Positions 1 to 13,400 of a stretch of DNA of 64,000 nucleotides are shown piece by piece. The position numbers and the translations under genes were made by a program. The notes beneath the pieces were generated by a model. It was not told the DNA's origin, did not search any database, and saw only the letters and a program-made list of their open reading frames with translations. Origin of the DNA: Rhabdornis inornatus. Taxonomy: Eukaryota > Chordata > Aves > Passeriformes > Rhabdornithidae. Position 1 is the first letter of the stretch, and each line of letters opens with the position of its first letter. The stretch is from assembly GCA_013397075.1 (NCBI GenBank), contig VWZS01000638.1, forward strand, positions 1,684,644 to 1,748,643, in the 5' to 3' direction.

Positions 1-1017
1 AGCAAAATACCTGAATTTCCTTGTCTGAATTCTGAGGCAACATAGTACACCATATAGCATAGCCTATGACAGCTCTTCTGAAATTCTGTTGTAATACTGC
101 TTTTTGTCAGCTTAATACAGAACTAAGCCATCAGTATGAATCATATGGGGGCCCACAGTCCTCTAATAATTTTAGTGTATTTAGCTGTTAGTCAGCACTC
201 TAAGGCTTTGGTAAATGTCTTGAATATGAGGAAGAACTTGCAGAAGTTCATCAGGAAATTCTTTGTAGAGTCCATATTTTCCGTTTAAGCAATAAAGAGT
301 GATGTGTTCTCCAGCTTTCTGTATAATTATATTGTTGTTTCTTTATGTTTTCAGTCTAGTTCTTGGACAAATAGGGATGTCAAGGCAATAGGAAGTCAAT
401 TTTCTCAATGATTTTTTTTTCTTAATTTATCTTTAGCTCCATTTAACCAAGTAATATAGCAATACAGAAATTAATGATGTATCACAAAGTACAGAGAAAT
501 TGCCCAGGCAGCCAATATCATCAGAAAGCCAGTACCACATTAGTGATGGGGTGGAATTATTCCCAAACCGTGTATGCACATGATCGCAATATTGGATGAT
601 ACATTTGTAACAGAAAACCCACTCTGGTGACCTTTAATTTGTTTTCTGCCCAAGGATAGAGATTATAATTGGAGGAAAGTTACTAAGCAACAGTGGCTAG
701 CAAGTTCCATTTACAACACTCCTTCCTCCTCAACCTCCCTGCAGCTCACACAGTGTTTCACAAAGGGGCTAAACCTCAGATTCAGTTGCAAAGCCTGCCT
801 TTGTAGGACACTAGAGACACAGGAATCGAGTTAAATCATTTTGTTTACTCAATTTTAAACCAAGAAATATGAACTAATTCAAGAGTCAGAACCAAATTGA
901 AATGTCTGAAGTACAAGAATTAAACACTGTACAAAATTCATATAATCATCCAACACACATTCCATTGCTAACCCATCAGTTTTGGGATTCATTCAGGAAA
1001 TACTTAATAACAGGCCT

Positions 1018-1088
1018 TTCTTCCTTTTTTCTTTCTTTTTCTTTCTTTTTCTTTTTTTTTCTTTTTTTTTCTTTTTTTTTTCTTTTTT
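1018..1088. repeat. T-rich simple repeat
   Basis: C followed by runs of five to ten T, repeated about eight times. No coding content. Confidence 0.9.
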
Positions 1089-2178
1089 AATTTTACAGGT
1101 TCTATTGAGACTGCTCCTTACAGCCTTGTACAAAACACAATCATCTGTCATCTTGTAAGATGTTATTGAAAGACAGCATTTGTTAATTAACAGATTAATA
1201 GATATTTTCCTTCTATGAATTAATTTTAATTGTCTGTTTATATCAGATTATCTAAAGTGTGCCAGTCTACCACTTCAAGAAATATTTCATAATACTGACA
1301 GTTGGGGGTTTTTTTCTCTGTCAGTAAACATAATAGGAAAGTACTAAATCTGCACAGTGATATGACTGTAAATGGATCCTCTATTTTCACTTCCACATTT
1401 TATTATTAGCCTGCTCAACAGAAATTTAGCTGTTGATTCTGAATTTGCAAGTGAGATCAGTCAAACTGGCTTCACTAAAGTCAGCAGTACATGCTGTTTC
1501 ATTGCACGCCATGCCCAAACTCCACAACTCCACAACTCCACAAGAGACGCAAAAGCTGAAATAGAACACACCATTGTAAACAGTATCCAAAATTGTTTTA
1601 AGGCAGGATTCTTCTATTTACTGTACCTGACAAGTGTTAGATGTTATGTTTTATATTTAGATGTTTATGTTTAAATCTAACACAGTTAATGTTGTGAAAG
1701 ATGTACCTTGAAGATTAACACCACTGGTTGTGGATGGGAGTAGAGATTCGTTTTGGATACATCAGATGGTAGCTGTCACCTTCTTTAGCCAAGTGTAACC
1801 ATTTTGCCAGGTCTTAATTGCCTTCATCAAAGGCCAGGTTTAAGAATGTCCATGTGTTGCTCAGGTTCCACCCAAAACTCTGGGAAAATAATCTTGAACT
1901 TTCTCGTGTTCAATGAGCTAATTTTCCCCATTTGCATGCACAAATCAAAGGGATCAATAAAAAACATTTTAAACTAAATAAAAAAGCTCTTGACAAAATG
2001 GAAGAACAGGGTAAAAGGGAGCACCTAGCATACAGTTACAGCAACAATAATTTTACAGTCTTCTGCTGAGAGGGTAGTGCTTGGCCAGCTGCTCGCTTCT
2101 TCCTTCCAAAGGCAGCCTTCACTCAAAATTTAGGACTCCTGTGTCTTGCAAGGCAGCAAGGCGTTGTCAGCTTCAACT

Positions 2179-2630
2179 TTCACAGAATTGTAGAATCAAA
2201 GAATTGTTAAGGTTGGAAGAGACCTTCAAGATCATCCAGTCCCACTGCCCACCCAGCACTACCACTGTGACTCCCGAATGATTAAGCCACATCCCCAGTG
2301 CCAGATCCAAATATTTCTTGAACACCTTCGGGGATGGTGACTCCATCAGCTTCCTGGGCAACCTGTTTCCATGCCTGACTACCCTAGCAAGGAATAAATC
2401 TTTTAGATATCTAGTCTGAATCTCTCCTGAAGGTCATTTCCTCTTGTCCTCTCGCTGCAGGCACAGCAGAAGAGACTGATCCCCACCTCCCTACAGCCTC
2501 CTTTCAAGGAGTTGTGATGAGGTTCCCCCAAGCCTCCTCTTCTTCATACTAAACAAACCCATCTCCCTTAGCTGTTCCTCATAAGATGTTTTCTAGACCC
2601 TTCACAAGACTTGTTGCCCTTCTTTGGTGT
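2179..2630 (-). repeat. CR1 LINE fragment (3' end, reverse orientation)
   Basis: Begins with TCACAGAATTGTAGAATCAA and GGTTGGAAGAGACCTTCAAG, the reverse complement of the CR1 3' terminus. It continues through the typical TTCCTGGGCAACCTGTTTCC, CTTGTCCTCTCGCTGCAG and TAGCTGTTCCTCATAAGATG segments. About 450 bp of the 3' end of the element is present, 5'-truncated as is usual for CR1. Confidence 0.92.
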
Positions 2631-5600
2631 GTTGTTTTCCACCACATAAAAAACTATTTTCTAAAGATCTCTTTTTCTGTTCTCTATCTCTTATATCCCA
2701 TGTTCAAAGTTAAATGCCTTAGATAAGGCTAACATTCCTCAGGCAGGGTTAAAATGTCTTAAGTGACTTTGATTCCTCCGCACTCTCACAGGTACAAAAT
2801 TTCTTCCTTTATGCTAAAAAGCTCCCGTTCAGACAGAAATGTTTCTCAAATATAATGGAACAGCCTATGCAAAGCAAACATATTTCAGGCATATCTACTG
2901 GTCCTTTCTGTTCCTCATGCCTTTGCTCTGCCAGTTGTCAGCCTTTCTGCTCCTTTTCTAGTCTGTCTTTCTTTCCTCTGGGGAATTTGTGTGGTGGGAG
3001 AGGGTGCCAGAGATTTGCTTTCACTTTGGGCCTCAGCCACCAGCTTTACCCAAACCTAATGTATATTTAATATGATACAGCCAATAACCCTTTCTGCCAA
3101 CCTCTGATCATGTGCCAGCTGAAGAATGCTGCGAAGTAATGTCTTCTGATTAAATCTCAAAGCCCACATATAAACTCCTGATTAGGGGTGGGTGAGAATA
3201 CTGGGGCTGTGTCTATGTACCCCTCTGTTTCTGTGCCAACTGGAATTGCTCCATACTGTAAGATATCTATGGAGGCAGGCTCCAGAGAACCTTCTGTTTT
3301 TGCAGTAGGTGCGTAAGGCAAAGCTGCTGCAGGGTTTTTCCTGGTAGCTTCATTTCCTGACTCAAAAAGTCGGGTAACACTTGTGTGCACAGTTAATTGG
3401 TGGTCATGATTCACTGGAGGAGTTACGACATTTCGGTGATGGGTGTAAGATCTTCATGCATGAAGTGTACATGGAATTTAATGATGTAGGTTTCCTTGGG
3501 AGTACGCTACCTTTTCCATTGAAGCTTGATTTGTTTTCTTCTTTCTTCATGGATCAGCAGAGAAAAGAAGACTGAGATTAATAAAGTTTCTTTTCTTGGA
3601 AGGTCTTTTTCTTTTGTTTTTTTCTCTACTCACCCCTCCTTCATCTCACCCCTCCCACCTCAGCATTTCTTCGAGTGGTTAAGAAAGGTTTATATTCACC
3701 AGGTAGTACAAAGATCAAAATGTTAAGGGAACCAGAGGGAAGTGATTGAGAAGGTCTTTCTGAGGATGACAGCTCTGCCTTGTAATACAATACTATTTCT
3801 CATGGGAGTGGGTGGGAGGCCAGCCTAAATTTCCTCTTGCTGTCCTGCCAAATTCCCCAAATTGCATAACTGTGTATTCTCCTTACACAGTGGTACCCTT
3901 GGCATCACTAACGAATCTGCAGGGAAGCAGTGAAGCAGCTGGAGACTTGAAGGTGGACCAAAATTGGTAGAGGACAGACTTGGTTAGCCAAAAAACAAAA
4001 CAAATCCGAACCCACAAACTGAATTTACTAACTCTCCCATGTATAACCGAACAGCACAATACAGATTTAATAACATACACTATTTTGTTCTAAATGCACT
4101 CCATCTAGGAAAAATAAGTTTATCGGGATAAGCAGGGGGCCCATGGGGAGTTCATCAGTTCAGTTTCAAGTCACAAGATGTGTTTTACTTGGCTTTGGAA
4201 CCTTTTTGTGCAAGATTAATATGAAACTGCTGAAATGCAAACTGACAAAAAGACATATTTTTACTGGTTGGTGCTTTTTCCTCTGTGCCATTATTTTCAT
4301 CAGGAGGCCCCATCGCTGCCTTTCCCATCACTGCTGCCTTAGACTGACAGGAGGATGAGGTACTTGTTGGCTTCTGTGAGGAAATGAAAGAATGACTATT
4401 GGAAGAGCAGAATGACCAGTGTAACTCAAAAGGATGTAACCCTGAAGGCTTTAGTTTTGTCACTACACCGAAACAAAAGAAAAGGGTTTGGACCTTCTTG
4501 GACAGGAGTATCAAACATGGCTAGCCTGGTGTAGTTCTGCCTGAGCAAGCAGGGAAAGATTTACCTCCTCTGGAAAAATATTTGTGCATCTTAGAAGTTC
4601 AGGTAGCCAAATCCATCACTTTTGCAGCTTCACCAAGTTTCACTGCAGCCTACCCTAGCCCTGTATGCCAGCTGACTACCACTAAGGCAAGGAAAAAGCA
4701 AGTACACCCACAGTGGTTTTGATAATCTTGCTCTTATTGCCTGTGTGCAGCACCTTAAACAGGCTCAATGCTGTCACTGGGATTGCTTGAGAGGCTGGGT
4801 ACTATTCAGCATGTGTAAGGGTAGGAGTATCTGGCTCCAAAATGGTTTCTTTTTTTCTCCTTGCTACAGGATCTGGAAAAGACAGGGGTGTGTGGGCGGG
4901 CCTGGAGTCCCTCCAAAGAAAGTGTGAGGCCTTGGGCAAAACAAATCCATCAGGTCTCTCATTTCTTCCAAATATAGGTCTGTTCTGAGTAATAGCCAAA
5001 CTCAAGTCTAAATTCCACATTGAACCATTTCAGAGGGAATACATGAAAAAGACCCTATGGCCCAGAGAGTCCATCTATAGAAAATATTTTGATAGCTCTT
5101 CCGCTCTGGCATTATCTTCCAGTTAAAAAGAAAGAAAAGGAAAACACACAGAATTGGAGCACATGATCCAATTTTCACTGAAAAATAACTAATTGATGAA
5201 AATAATACTTCTGAAAACAATATGTTGTGAGCTATCAAATATTTTTGCCTATGCACCAATTGGCAGGAAGCAGACAGATAAATTATTACAATGTGTAAGG
5301 AAACAAATTGCTCTGAGGAGGAATGGTATTTGTGTGTGTCTGTTTATGAGCAGGATAAGTAGAATTAAACCCATAAAAGCATGCCGAGAGATCATCTTCC
5401 ATCACAGCAGAAATGTACTGGAAGCAAAGGAACTCACTTCAGCTCTGTCCCTGGCTGAATTTCTAGCAAAACAGGGTTTATGCTATGCAAGTGTTCTCCT
5501 GGAGTAGAATTTTTTTAAAAATTAAAATAAAAAAGGAGCTTAGGATGTTCCTGCTGTTAAGAGGAAGGGGGTCTCATAGCCATTTTTGCCAAGATACTTC

Positions 5601-6677
5601 CAAATTTTTCAGGCATCACCACATTTTAATAAAATGGAGCACTTGCAGGAGATCCACAGATCCTGAATATTGCTGCTCATGGGAAAATATTCAGACGTGC
5701 TGTAGATATGAAGCTGTAAGAACCAGCATTCTATTAACTTTCAATAAAACAGTTTCTATAGAGCTTGACAAGTGGAAAAATCACAGTGAGGTAAAGTCTG
5801 TATGAAATAACAGCCTCTGTGGTGACTGTCTGTGTACGTGTTTGTATCCCACAGCAAGGAGCTCAGGCAGAGATGGTAATTAATTTCCCAATAACTCCTT
5901 TTCCATCAAGAGCCAAAGCACCTCACATTCTCCTCAGAGCTCAGATCCTGTACACAGGCAGGTGGTGGGTAGCAGTGGACAAGGCAGCCATGTGCTAAAT
6001 ACAATTTTGAATAAATAAGTAGATCTTCCAAGTGGCACAGGATAAATTTACCTTTACATTTGTTGATAACTATCACCCATCTTGAGCCATGAGATCCACA
6101 TTTTCCCTTCTTATGCCGTGCCTGTAACCTGCATCAACCCCATCTGCTTGCACTGCTGCTAAGAGGAGAGGGAACCCTTCTTGTCTGGAGCATCATCTTC
6201 TTTTCCTGAACTACCCTCTATTTGTGTGTTGTAGAGGAAGGAAGAGGACACAAACAACATGAAAGTCTGGAATGGCAATAATAAGACTGATTCTTGGAAA
6301 CATGACCTGAGGAACATAAATAAATTTCAGGCACATCTCAGGAGCTGGAGAGGGAGATGAATTGCAGAACATACCAGATACTTTTTCCATAGCAAGGCTA
6401 TACAGCTGCTAGTGGTTGATCTTAGATTACTCACTAGGTGTTCCGTAAATTTGGCCTTTTGATCACTATTATAATCATCATCAACAAGAGGCAAAGATTT
6501 CTAATAATATCCAGGAGAATCTGAATTCCATGAAAAAAGCAATGGAAGCTTATTTGCTAAAGGGCTTTTTACAAACCTTTCCTCACACAAGAATTTCCTT
6601 CCCGGAAGTTTAATTTCCCAATTTCCCATTCAAATTAAGCATCCTTGTATGTGACAGAGCCAGAGTACCTTGGACCT

Positions 6678-6683
6678 TTTATT
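6678..6683 (-). terminator. Candidate poly(A) signal for TH2
   Basis: AATAAA on the minus strand, about 630 bases after the TH2 stop. It is the nearest canonical hexamer I noticed; an ATTAAA follows at 6609-6614. Assignment rests on position only. Confidence 0.25.
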
Positions 6684-7311
6684 TTCTGCCTTTTCAATGA
6701 AGTTACAAATATTCTGTGATCTTAAATGTGACAAGAAATCATTTTGTCATATTTCAAGACTACCAAATGAGTACTTAGAAATAAATAGTGAGCAGAAGTG
6801 CTCCTCTAACAAACAGTTTCATTTGTATGTTTTTAGGGGTCCACTCATAGTTTGTGCGCAATAGTTGATGCTAATTGCTAGCAACAAGGAGTCAGTTGCA
6901 AGGACTGCTAACTGTAGCCAGAGGCTGTGATTGTGCTATTGAGACACCAAGTACAACGGTGTGTGGATGAAAAGTTACCATGCTATTCTGTGACAGATAA
7001 CTTGAAAAGGTGGCAAGCGAAGGAAAATAACCTGTAAGAGTCCCAAAACACATAAGTGTGCTACAAACAGATGTAGCTCATATCACCTACCAAAAATTGG
7101 AATAAGTCTTGTTTGCCGTTAAAACATTTTAAGCAGAAGTTCATTATTTCATCTAAGCCAGCAGTCTAAATTACAGTGAAAATATTACCTGAACTAAGTG
7201 GATTTGTGCATTTAGGATTTCTGCCTGTGAGTACAACTTCATCACTAAGCCTTCAAGTGCTAGCACCACCTACAAGTATCTCAGTGACAGGTGAGATGTA
7301 CTGCTGTGGTT

Positions 7312-7471
7312 TTAAGGGAGGTTTTCAAGAGCCAAGCAGAGGTTTTTCAGTTCCTCTTTCATCTGGTGGAGTGCCCTCTTGACTTTCTGTGGTGTGTTCA
7401 AAACCTCTATGCTGTTGGTGAAGGGGTCATAGTGCAGAGCAAAAGGCTTCTTGATCTTCATTGCGTAGTTC
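7312..7471 (-). CDS. TH2: TH2 coding exon 12 (tetramerisation tail and stop)
   Basis: 160 coding bases ending in TAA at 7312-7314. It encodes NYAMKIKKPFALHYDPFTNS, then the heptad-like tail KVKRALHQMKEEL and CLALENLP. The acceptor is TGTCTCCCCACAG. In PAH the same segment is divided between two exons (116 + 41 coding bases here). Confidence 0.96.
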
Positions 7472-10400
7472 CTGTGGGGAGACAGGACAGAGCTTCTAGT
7501 TCAAAAGGCATTTCCTTAAGTGCAAAACCTGCAGGACCTCATTTCTCAGGGTGTAGACATGGCCTTACTGGGGAGCAGAGGATGCTGTGATACCTCCTCA
7601 CTGCTCTCCCGAGCTTTGCCTGGTGCAGCGCATCCTGCCCACGGCTGAACTGCTTGCAGCCCCAAAGATCTGCAGTGCCTCATCTCAGCCTGGCTGGCTG
7701 AGACCCGTCTGCGCTCTCACAGCTCTGCATTCACACAATTCAGAGTTATTACAACCACAAGCTGAGGAATGCAGGAGCACAGCATGTCTGCTGCCTTCAC
7801 TTCCAAGAAATAACCTGGAGCAGCTCTTTCTGTGTAATATTCTAAAAACCTGTTGATACTAGGCATCCTGGGCTATTTTTCTGTCTCTATTAAAAGAAAA
7901 AACATGATTGCTTGCCATTTTCGACAATATTTCCATTAAGTACACACTGGTAGGAACCCCCTGTACTGATGCTGCCTTATGTTTTCCGTGCTGACAGATT
8001 CTTGTGCCTTCAGTTATATTGAGCAGCCTTGGCTGTGCAACTGTCTTGAAAAAATGTATGAAAAAGGTTTATGCCTGAGAGTGGTGTATTCCTTGTCCTC
8101 GTAAATTCTTTGCAGGTTTGCCTGAGTCAAATGCTTTGCAAGTCCTCTCTCTTCTGCCAGTGAGTTCTCACCCACGTTTTTACACATATTAAAAATTTAA
8201 TGTGAACATTCAGATTTAGGATGAGGAGCCTAATTAGCCACAGCTATAGCTCCAGCAGACAGTGCTTCTGGGGAAGAGGCGAGGAGAGTAGGGAAGGAGT
8301 CTGGCTCAGGTTCTCTTCCTCTAATAAATTCCTCATTTCAGCTCCTACATGCTCCCTAGTAGCTCACTCTACAACCAACATCCTGCCTCCAGCCAGAATT
8401 GGTCATATTGTTCTAACTGTTGGAGATGAAGGCCAGAATTTCAACCCTGCTTACTTAAAAAAAAAAATAAAGGAAAAAAACCCACCCACACACAAAAAAA
8501 AAAAACCAAAAAAAAAACAAAAACATCCTTACGGCACATCACACAGTTAAGGAAATGTGTTTAAAAACACCTCAAGCTAATTTGAAATAATGTTATTTAG
8601 GTTGCAGACAGCTGCTTTGTAGAAATTAGATTGCCCATGAATGCTGATTCTGGATTCTTCTGCAGATATAGTCAGAGGAGAAAGGCAAACTTGTTTTTAA
8701 GCCCTCTGCTGATCCATGTTAATCCCAGCGACTGCTGTGAAATTCCCATGTGGCCTTGGGTAAATCAGCTCTTCACGATCTTCTGTTTGTATGGACTAGC
8801 ACATAGGGTGAGATTGCATTCTCACAGTTCAGTTACAGAATTTACTTCAGAAGGTGCCAAAATGAAGCATTGTTAAGATGACACATGGGATAGGGCATAG
8901 CAAAAATAAATCCTGAATTTCTGTGAACCCTTTCTGAGATAGACAAGCTCGTGCTTAACTTTGTTGTACAAAAGCCACCATGCAGATGCAGCGAGATAGC
9001 CTGGCATGGATGTTGCAATAGTAATAGATGTATTTGAGACTAAGTATCAACCCAGTGTGCCCCCCTCAATGAAAATATGCACAAACACTTTACTTACTGG
9101 AGCTTGACCTTGGCATCTTCCAGATTTTCTGCTATGAAATAGACAGGCTGGAAGGCTTGATCCTGATAGGGGTGAACTGCAGTCACTTCTGGATCAAAAG
9201 GCTTGTGCTCGGGCTTGTTTGACAAAGCATACTTTGTAGCAGAAACAGCACCGGTTAGAGCAAGTGAATGAACAGAGAAAGAATTAGTCCCTGCTGGGCT
9301 GTGAAATTCTCTTTGGGGAATAGTTAAGGGTAATAGAAAGTCCTGTTCTTCCATAGCTCAGAGCTGATTTTCATAATTAGCAGTTAATAAACCAAATAAT
9401 ATTTTTTTTATATTAAAAAAAAATATATATTTCCTGTATTACAGTGATGTACAACTGGATAGCATAGCCATATCCTCAGATAGGGAGGAGTAAAGTCTAT
9501 GCCACCCCCCAAAATAAAAATATCCAGAAGAAAAAGATATCACGCTGCTTTTTTTCAAATAGTATCACAGAAGTTTCACAGTCCTGTCTAGCATTACTTT
9601 AGAGTCTCCTAGCCCATGTCACAAATTTAATGCTTCCTGCTGCAATGAAGAACAGAATACAGAATGCTTCTGGTATTTTATGCACAGCTCTCAGGCCAGT
9701 ATAGCAGCCTAAAATCTTCCCTGAAATCCAAGATATAAATAAACACTCTACTGCAAGTGTACATCTGTAATTTTGAACCCACGGAGGTTCTAGTATGTTC
9801 TTCTCCAGTTCTTTTACATTGTCCCCCCAGGCAAGCAGGAGGCTTACAGAGGCCACTTCTGTCCACACTGCAGTCCATAGGTACATCTATGTCATCTGCT
9901 TACATAATCTGGAAGTATGTTTTATACCAGCCACCAGTTTGGCATTTGCACAGAGTCCTGGGAAGGCAGCTCTGAGTTCCCAAACACTTTTTCTGCCCCT
10001 GAAACCCAAGTAAGGTACTTTAAACCTAGCTCAACTTCAGTGACATTTGAACTCCATCACGAATATGCCTAAAAGCTGGTTGGGCCTCCAGCTGGCCAGG
10101 CTGGTGAAGTGTCCTGGGTACAAACCAAAAGGAAAAAGAAACTCATCCTGTCAAGGATGAAACAATTTTTTCCACCTTCAGACTAGAGAGAGGGCCCCAT
10201 TCACCAAGGGACACTCTTTTAGTACCCACCCTCCTCTGAGATCTGCCTCTTTCCCTTTCTTTCTTCTTCCCCAGTCTTCAGAAGGCTCCCTTCACCATGT
10301 TATAATCCAAATGTCAACTCTCAGAGTACTACCTGTAAATAACTGATAAGAGTGGGTGATGCTGCTCAAGACTTTCAGTTCAATCTGCTAGCTGGAAAAA

Positions 10401-13400
10401 TTCAGACAGTACTCCTAAGCATATATTTAGACATTTCCATGAACTGGTGCAGAAATAAATACCAGGCTTAAAAACAAACAAACAAACAAAACAAACAAAC
10501 AAAATAAACCCCCCAAAACCAACCAAACAAACAAACAAAAAAAAAACAACAAAACAAAACAAAACAAAAAACACAAAAAAAAACCAAAAAAACCCCAAAA
10601 ACAAAACAAAAAAACCCAACAAAACCAACAACCCCCCCCAAAACAACAACAACAACAACAACAACAAAACCAAAACACCCCAAAAAACCAAAATCCAAAA
10701 ACCCCCAAGAATGTAGAAAAGATGGTGTTTTCCTTGCTCTTCATTTCCAGTGTGTAATTGAAGAGTAAACCTTGGATAGCACTCATACAATCTAAGATGG
10801 TTGGTATACACAAATATAGGCTGCTCTTAGAATCTTAGAAGCTCTGGGGAACTAATGGGAAAAGATTTCAGTAACTCAAAACCTGACGGGGTCCCACTAT
10901 ACTGTCAGTGTTGAAGCAGAACTGAAATGCCATTGATTTCAGTGGAAGTTCAGCTCGAAACCGGATGGCCTTAAAGGCCTCTACAAGTTAAGTACTGGGT
11001 GTGCTGCAAGAAAAGCATATGTAGCACTGAGTGTTGCCAGAAGTGTGGTATGAGCCATAAGATTTTACAGTATGTAGGATAGAGTCCAGCTGAGTGTTAA
11101 CAGAAGAAGCATTTGGGATAATGTAGAACAGCTGACAGAATATAGTGAAATAAGCAGTGCAATACTGAGAGCTTTTGGGGAGGAATTCTTACAGTTCAGA
11201 GGAGGCAAGTTTGGCCAGCAGTCAGACCCATTACAACTGCACAGTTTAGACTTGGGGATGGTTGTCCTTCTGATACCTAGCTGCTGTTACTAAATGCTTT
11301 GTTAGATAACAGGGATTCAAGTAAAAGACTCGTGCAGAGAGTGTCTAGCTCTACCACTCATCCTCTGCCTTTCCCCCAGATTATGCCCCGAGTTTGGGCA
11401 GGATCAACTCATCCACAGAAAATATATACCTGAAGCTGAGTTCAAACTTGTAAGAGTGGGTGCTGTGGAGAAAAGGGAAATGTTTTGAAGATTTCGTAGC
11501 CAGGATGTGGTTCCCTTGGTTACAGTCACACACCCACAGACAGTCAGTCCAGGCTGCAGTTCAGGGATGTTCCCAGGCTTCTTGCTGATGCTAAATTCTC
11601 ATATAACATACACTGGATGCCTGCTGCTTGCCCTCTCCCACTGGTTAGTTGTTATCCTCTTGTAGCCCACCATCTAACCTTAGTAACTCATGCCCTTATT
11701 CCCTCCTTGGTGACTGAATCATTCTGCTACTCCTGCCTAGTATCCTTCAGGTACAAGGAAACCCCTCCTTTGCTCACTCTGCTGCAGTGTGTCTCCTTCA
11801 ACACATGACCCGCAGTGAGATTCCTACCGTATTTGGTCTATTCACTGCCAACAAAGTGCCAAAACTTCACTGCCTGTGCCAAATATGTTGATCAGCTAAA
11901 TGAGAGGTAATCAGCTAAATGAGAGGGACCTCCATGCAGAAGTCTGTGTCTGGGCCCATTGAGAAGACTGGCAGATAATGATTAGGTTGGATAATGGCTT
12001 TCTGCCAAGCAGCAACAAAACTTATCTAGAGTAATAAAAGGAAGTCTATCATGAGCCTTATTGTCTTCCAATCTTCATCTTCCCCAACAGATACTGCTTT
12101 ATTTCTAAAAAAGCTCCCTTCTATGAAACAGGCACAGCACTACACATATCTTCTCTCTTCAGCTGTAAGAGAAGCAGTTGGTACAGGTGTGCAAGTTGCT
12201 AAAAAGGTGCTTAGACACTGGACCTCACCACTTTACCCGCACTGCCAGTGCCTATACTGAAGTTAGAATCAGATGTTCAGACAGACTATAACGAATAAAT
12301 GGAAATATTTCTACTTTTTTGGTTTTGTTCTAAATAAAAATCTATGCTATGGAATCAGTCAGCTAAAGAAGGAAATTTCAGCACTTAAGTTCATGGATGT
12401 AATTAACTTATGTACACCAAGTTTTGGGAGCTCAAGGTGAAGCGCACAGCACCACTAAGCCATTGCCCCAGAAGGTGCACAGTGAGGAACTTGCAGAGCC
12501 CACAAAGGGATTCTGCAGGGTGCATAGCAAAACTGCTGGTTAACTGCTTGCCCATGTTCAGATTTAGGTGTTATATACAAGATGAACATGCTGAAAGGGG
12601 GATAATCCTATTTATTACCTGTTGAATATAAATGCTATCACCCCTGCATGTATTTTCAGTAATACAATGGATGAACACAGAGGCAGACCTAGTTTTATCA
12701 AAAGTTTATCCAGTAGCTTTACCCAACAATTACCAGTGATAAAAGTAATGACAAAGAAACTGCCATTTATCAGCTCAAGGACAGTTAGGACTTCCACTGT
12801 CAGCCTCAGAGGTAGAGAGTTTGAGATGCAGTTGTACTTTTTTGTTCTATATAACACAGTTTTGTGCACAAGCAGCCCTCTTCTATGGTTTTGACCGAAA
12901 GCAGAAGAGCTTGTTGGTGTCTGGGGAAGAAAAGGGTGGAAATAGAGGAGAGAGAGCACAGGTCTGGTGCACTCAACTCCAGACACCAAAAGCGAGCATT
13001 GCTGATGAGGTTTTTACCTTTGAGTAAAACAGAAATAGGAGGTAACCACATGCAGATAGATTTTGCTGTGCGTATTGTTATGAAAGCTACATAAATATAA
13101 GCAGTATGATTACCTCTGCCCTTTAGTACCCTGTTTAATGTGTAAATGAATTTGATTCAAAACCATAAGGTACTAAGGCAGGCAGAGTAGAATAAATGTT
13201 GCTTTGATTGGACATTTCTGTATTTTACTGGGTAACTAAAAGCAAGTTTATATTTCCTGTTTATTGTCAGTGAATATAGCAAGTACTGAAGGATTCCCAG
13301 ATAAAGAGTAGCTTCAGCAGTACATAGTGTGAAGTTGATGAGCAATCAGGCTGAGAATAGGCTGCTATGTAGAAAGGAAGCCATGGTTATTCCTCTAGAG

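Larger units (their letters stand above)
1..7311. other. 3' flank of TH2, no gene recognised
   Basis: The first few hundred bases left of 7311 should be TH2 3' UTR. The rest is AT-rich intergenic DNA with a CR1 fragment (about 2179-2630) and a T-rich tract (1018-1088). By vertebrate gene order the next gene in this direction should be IGF1, but no IGF1 exon was seen. One unrecognised minus-strand frame at 3157-3414 is discussed under findings. Confidence 0.6.
7472..9097. other. TH2 intron 11
   Basis: 1.6 kb between coding exons 12 and 11. It holds an A-rich tract (8455-8525) and a weak MIR-like segment around 8725-8800. No other exon recognised. Confidence 0.7.

Noticed and set aside
10380..10813. 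Overlapping minus-strand frames of 76-143 codons rich in Phe, Val, Leu, Gly and Cys
   Set aside because: They derive entirely from the A/C-only tract.
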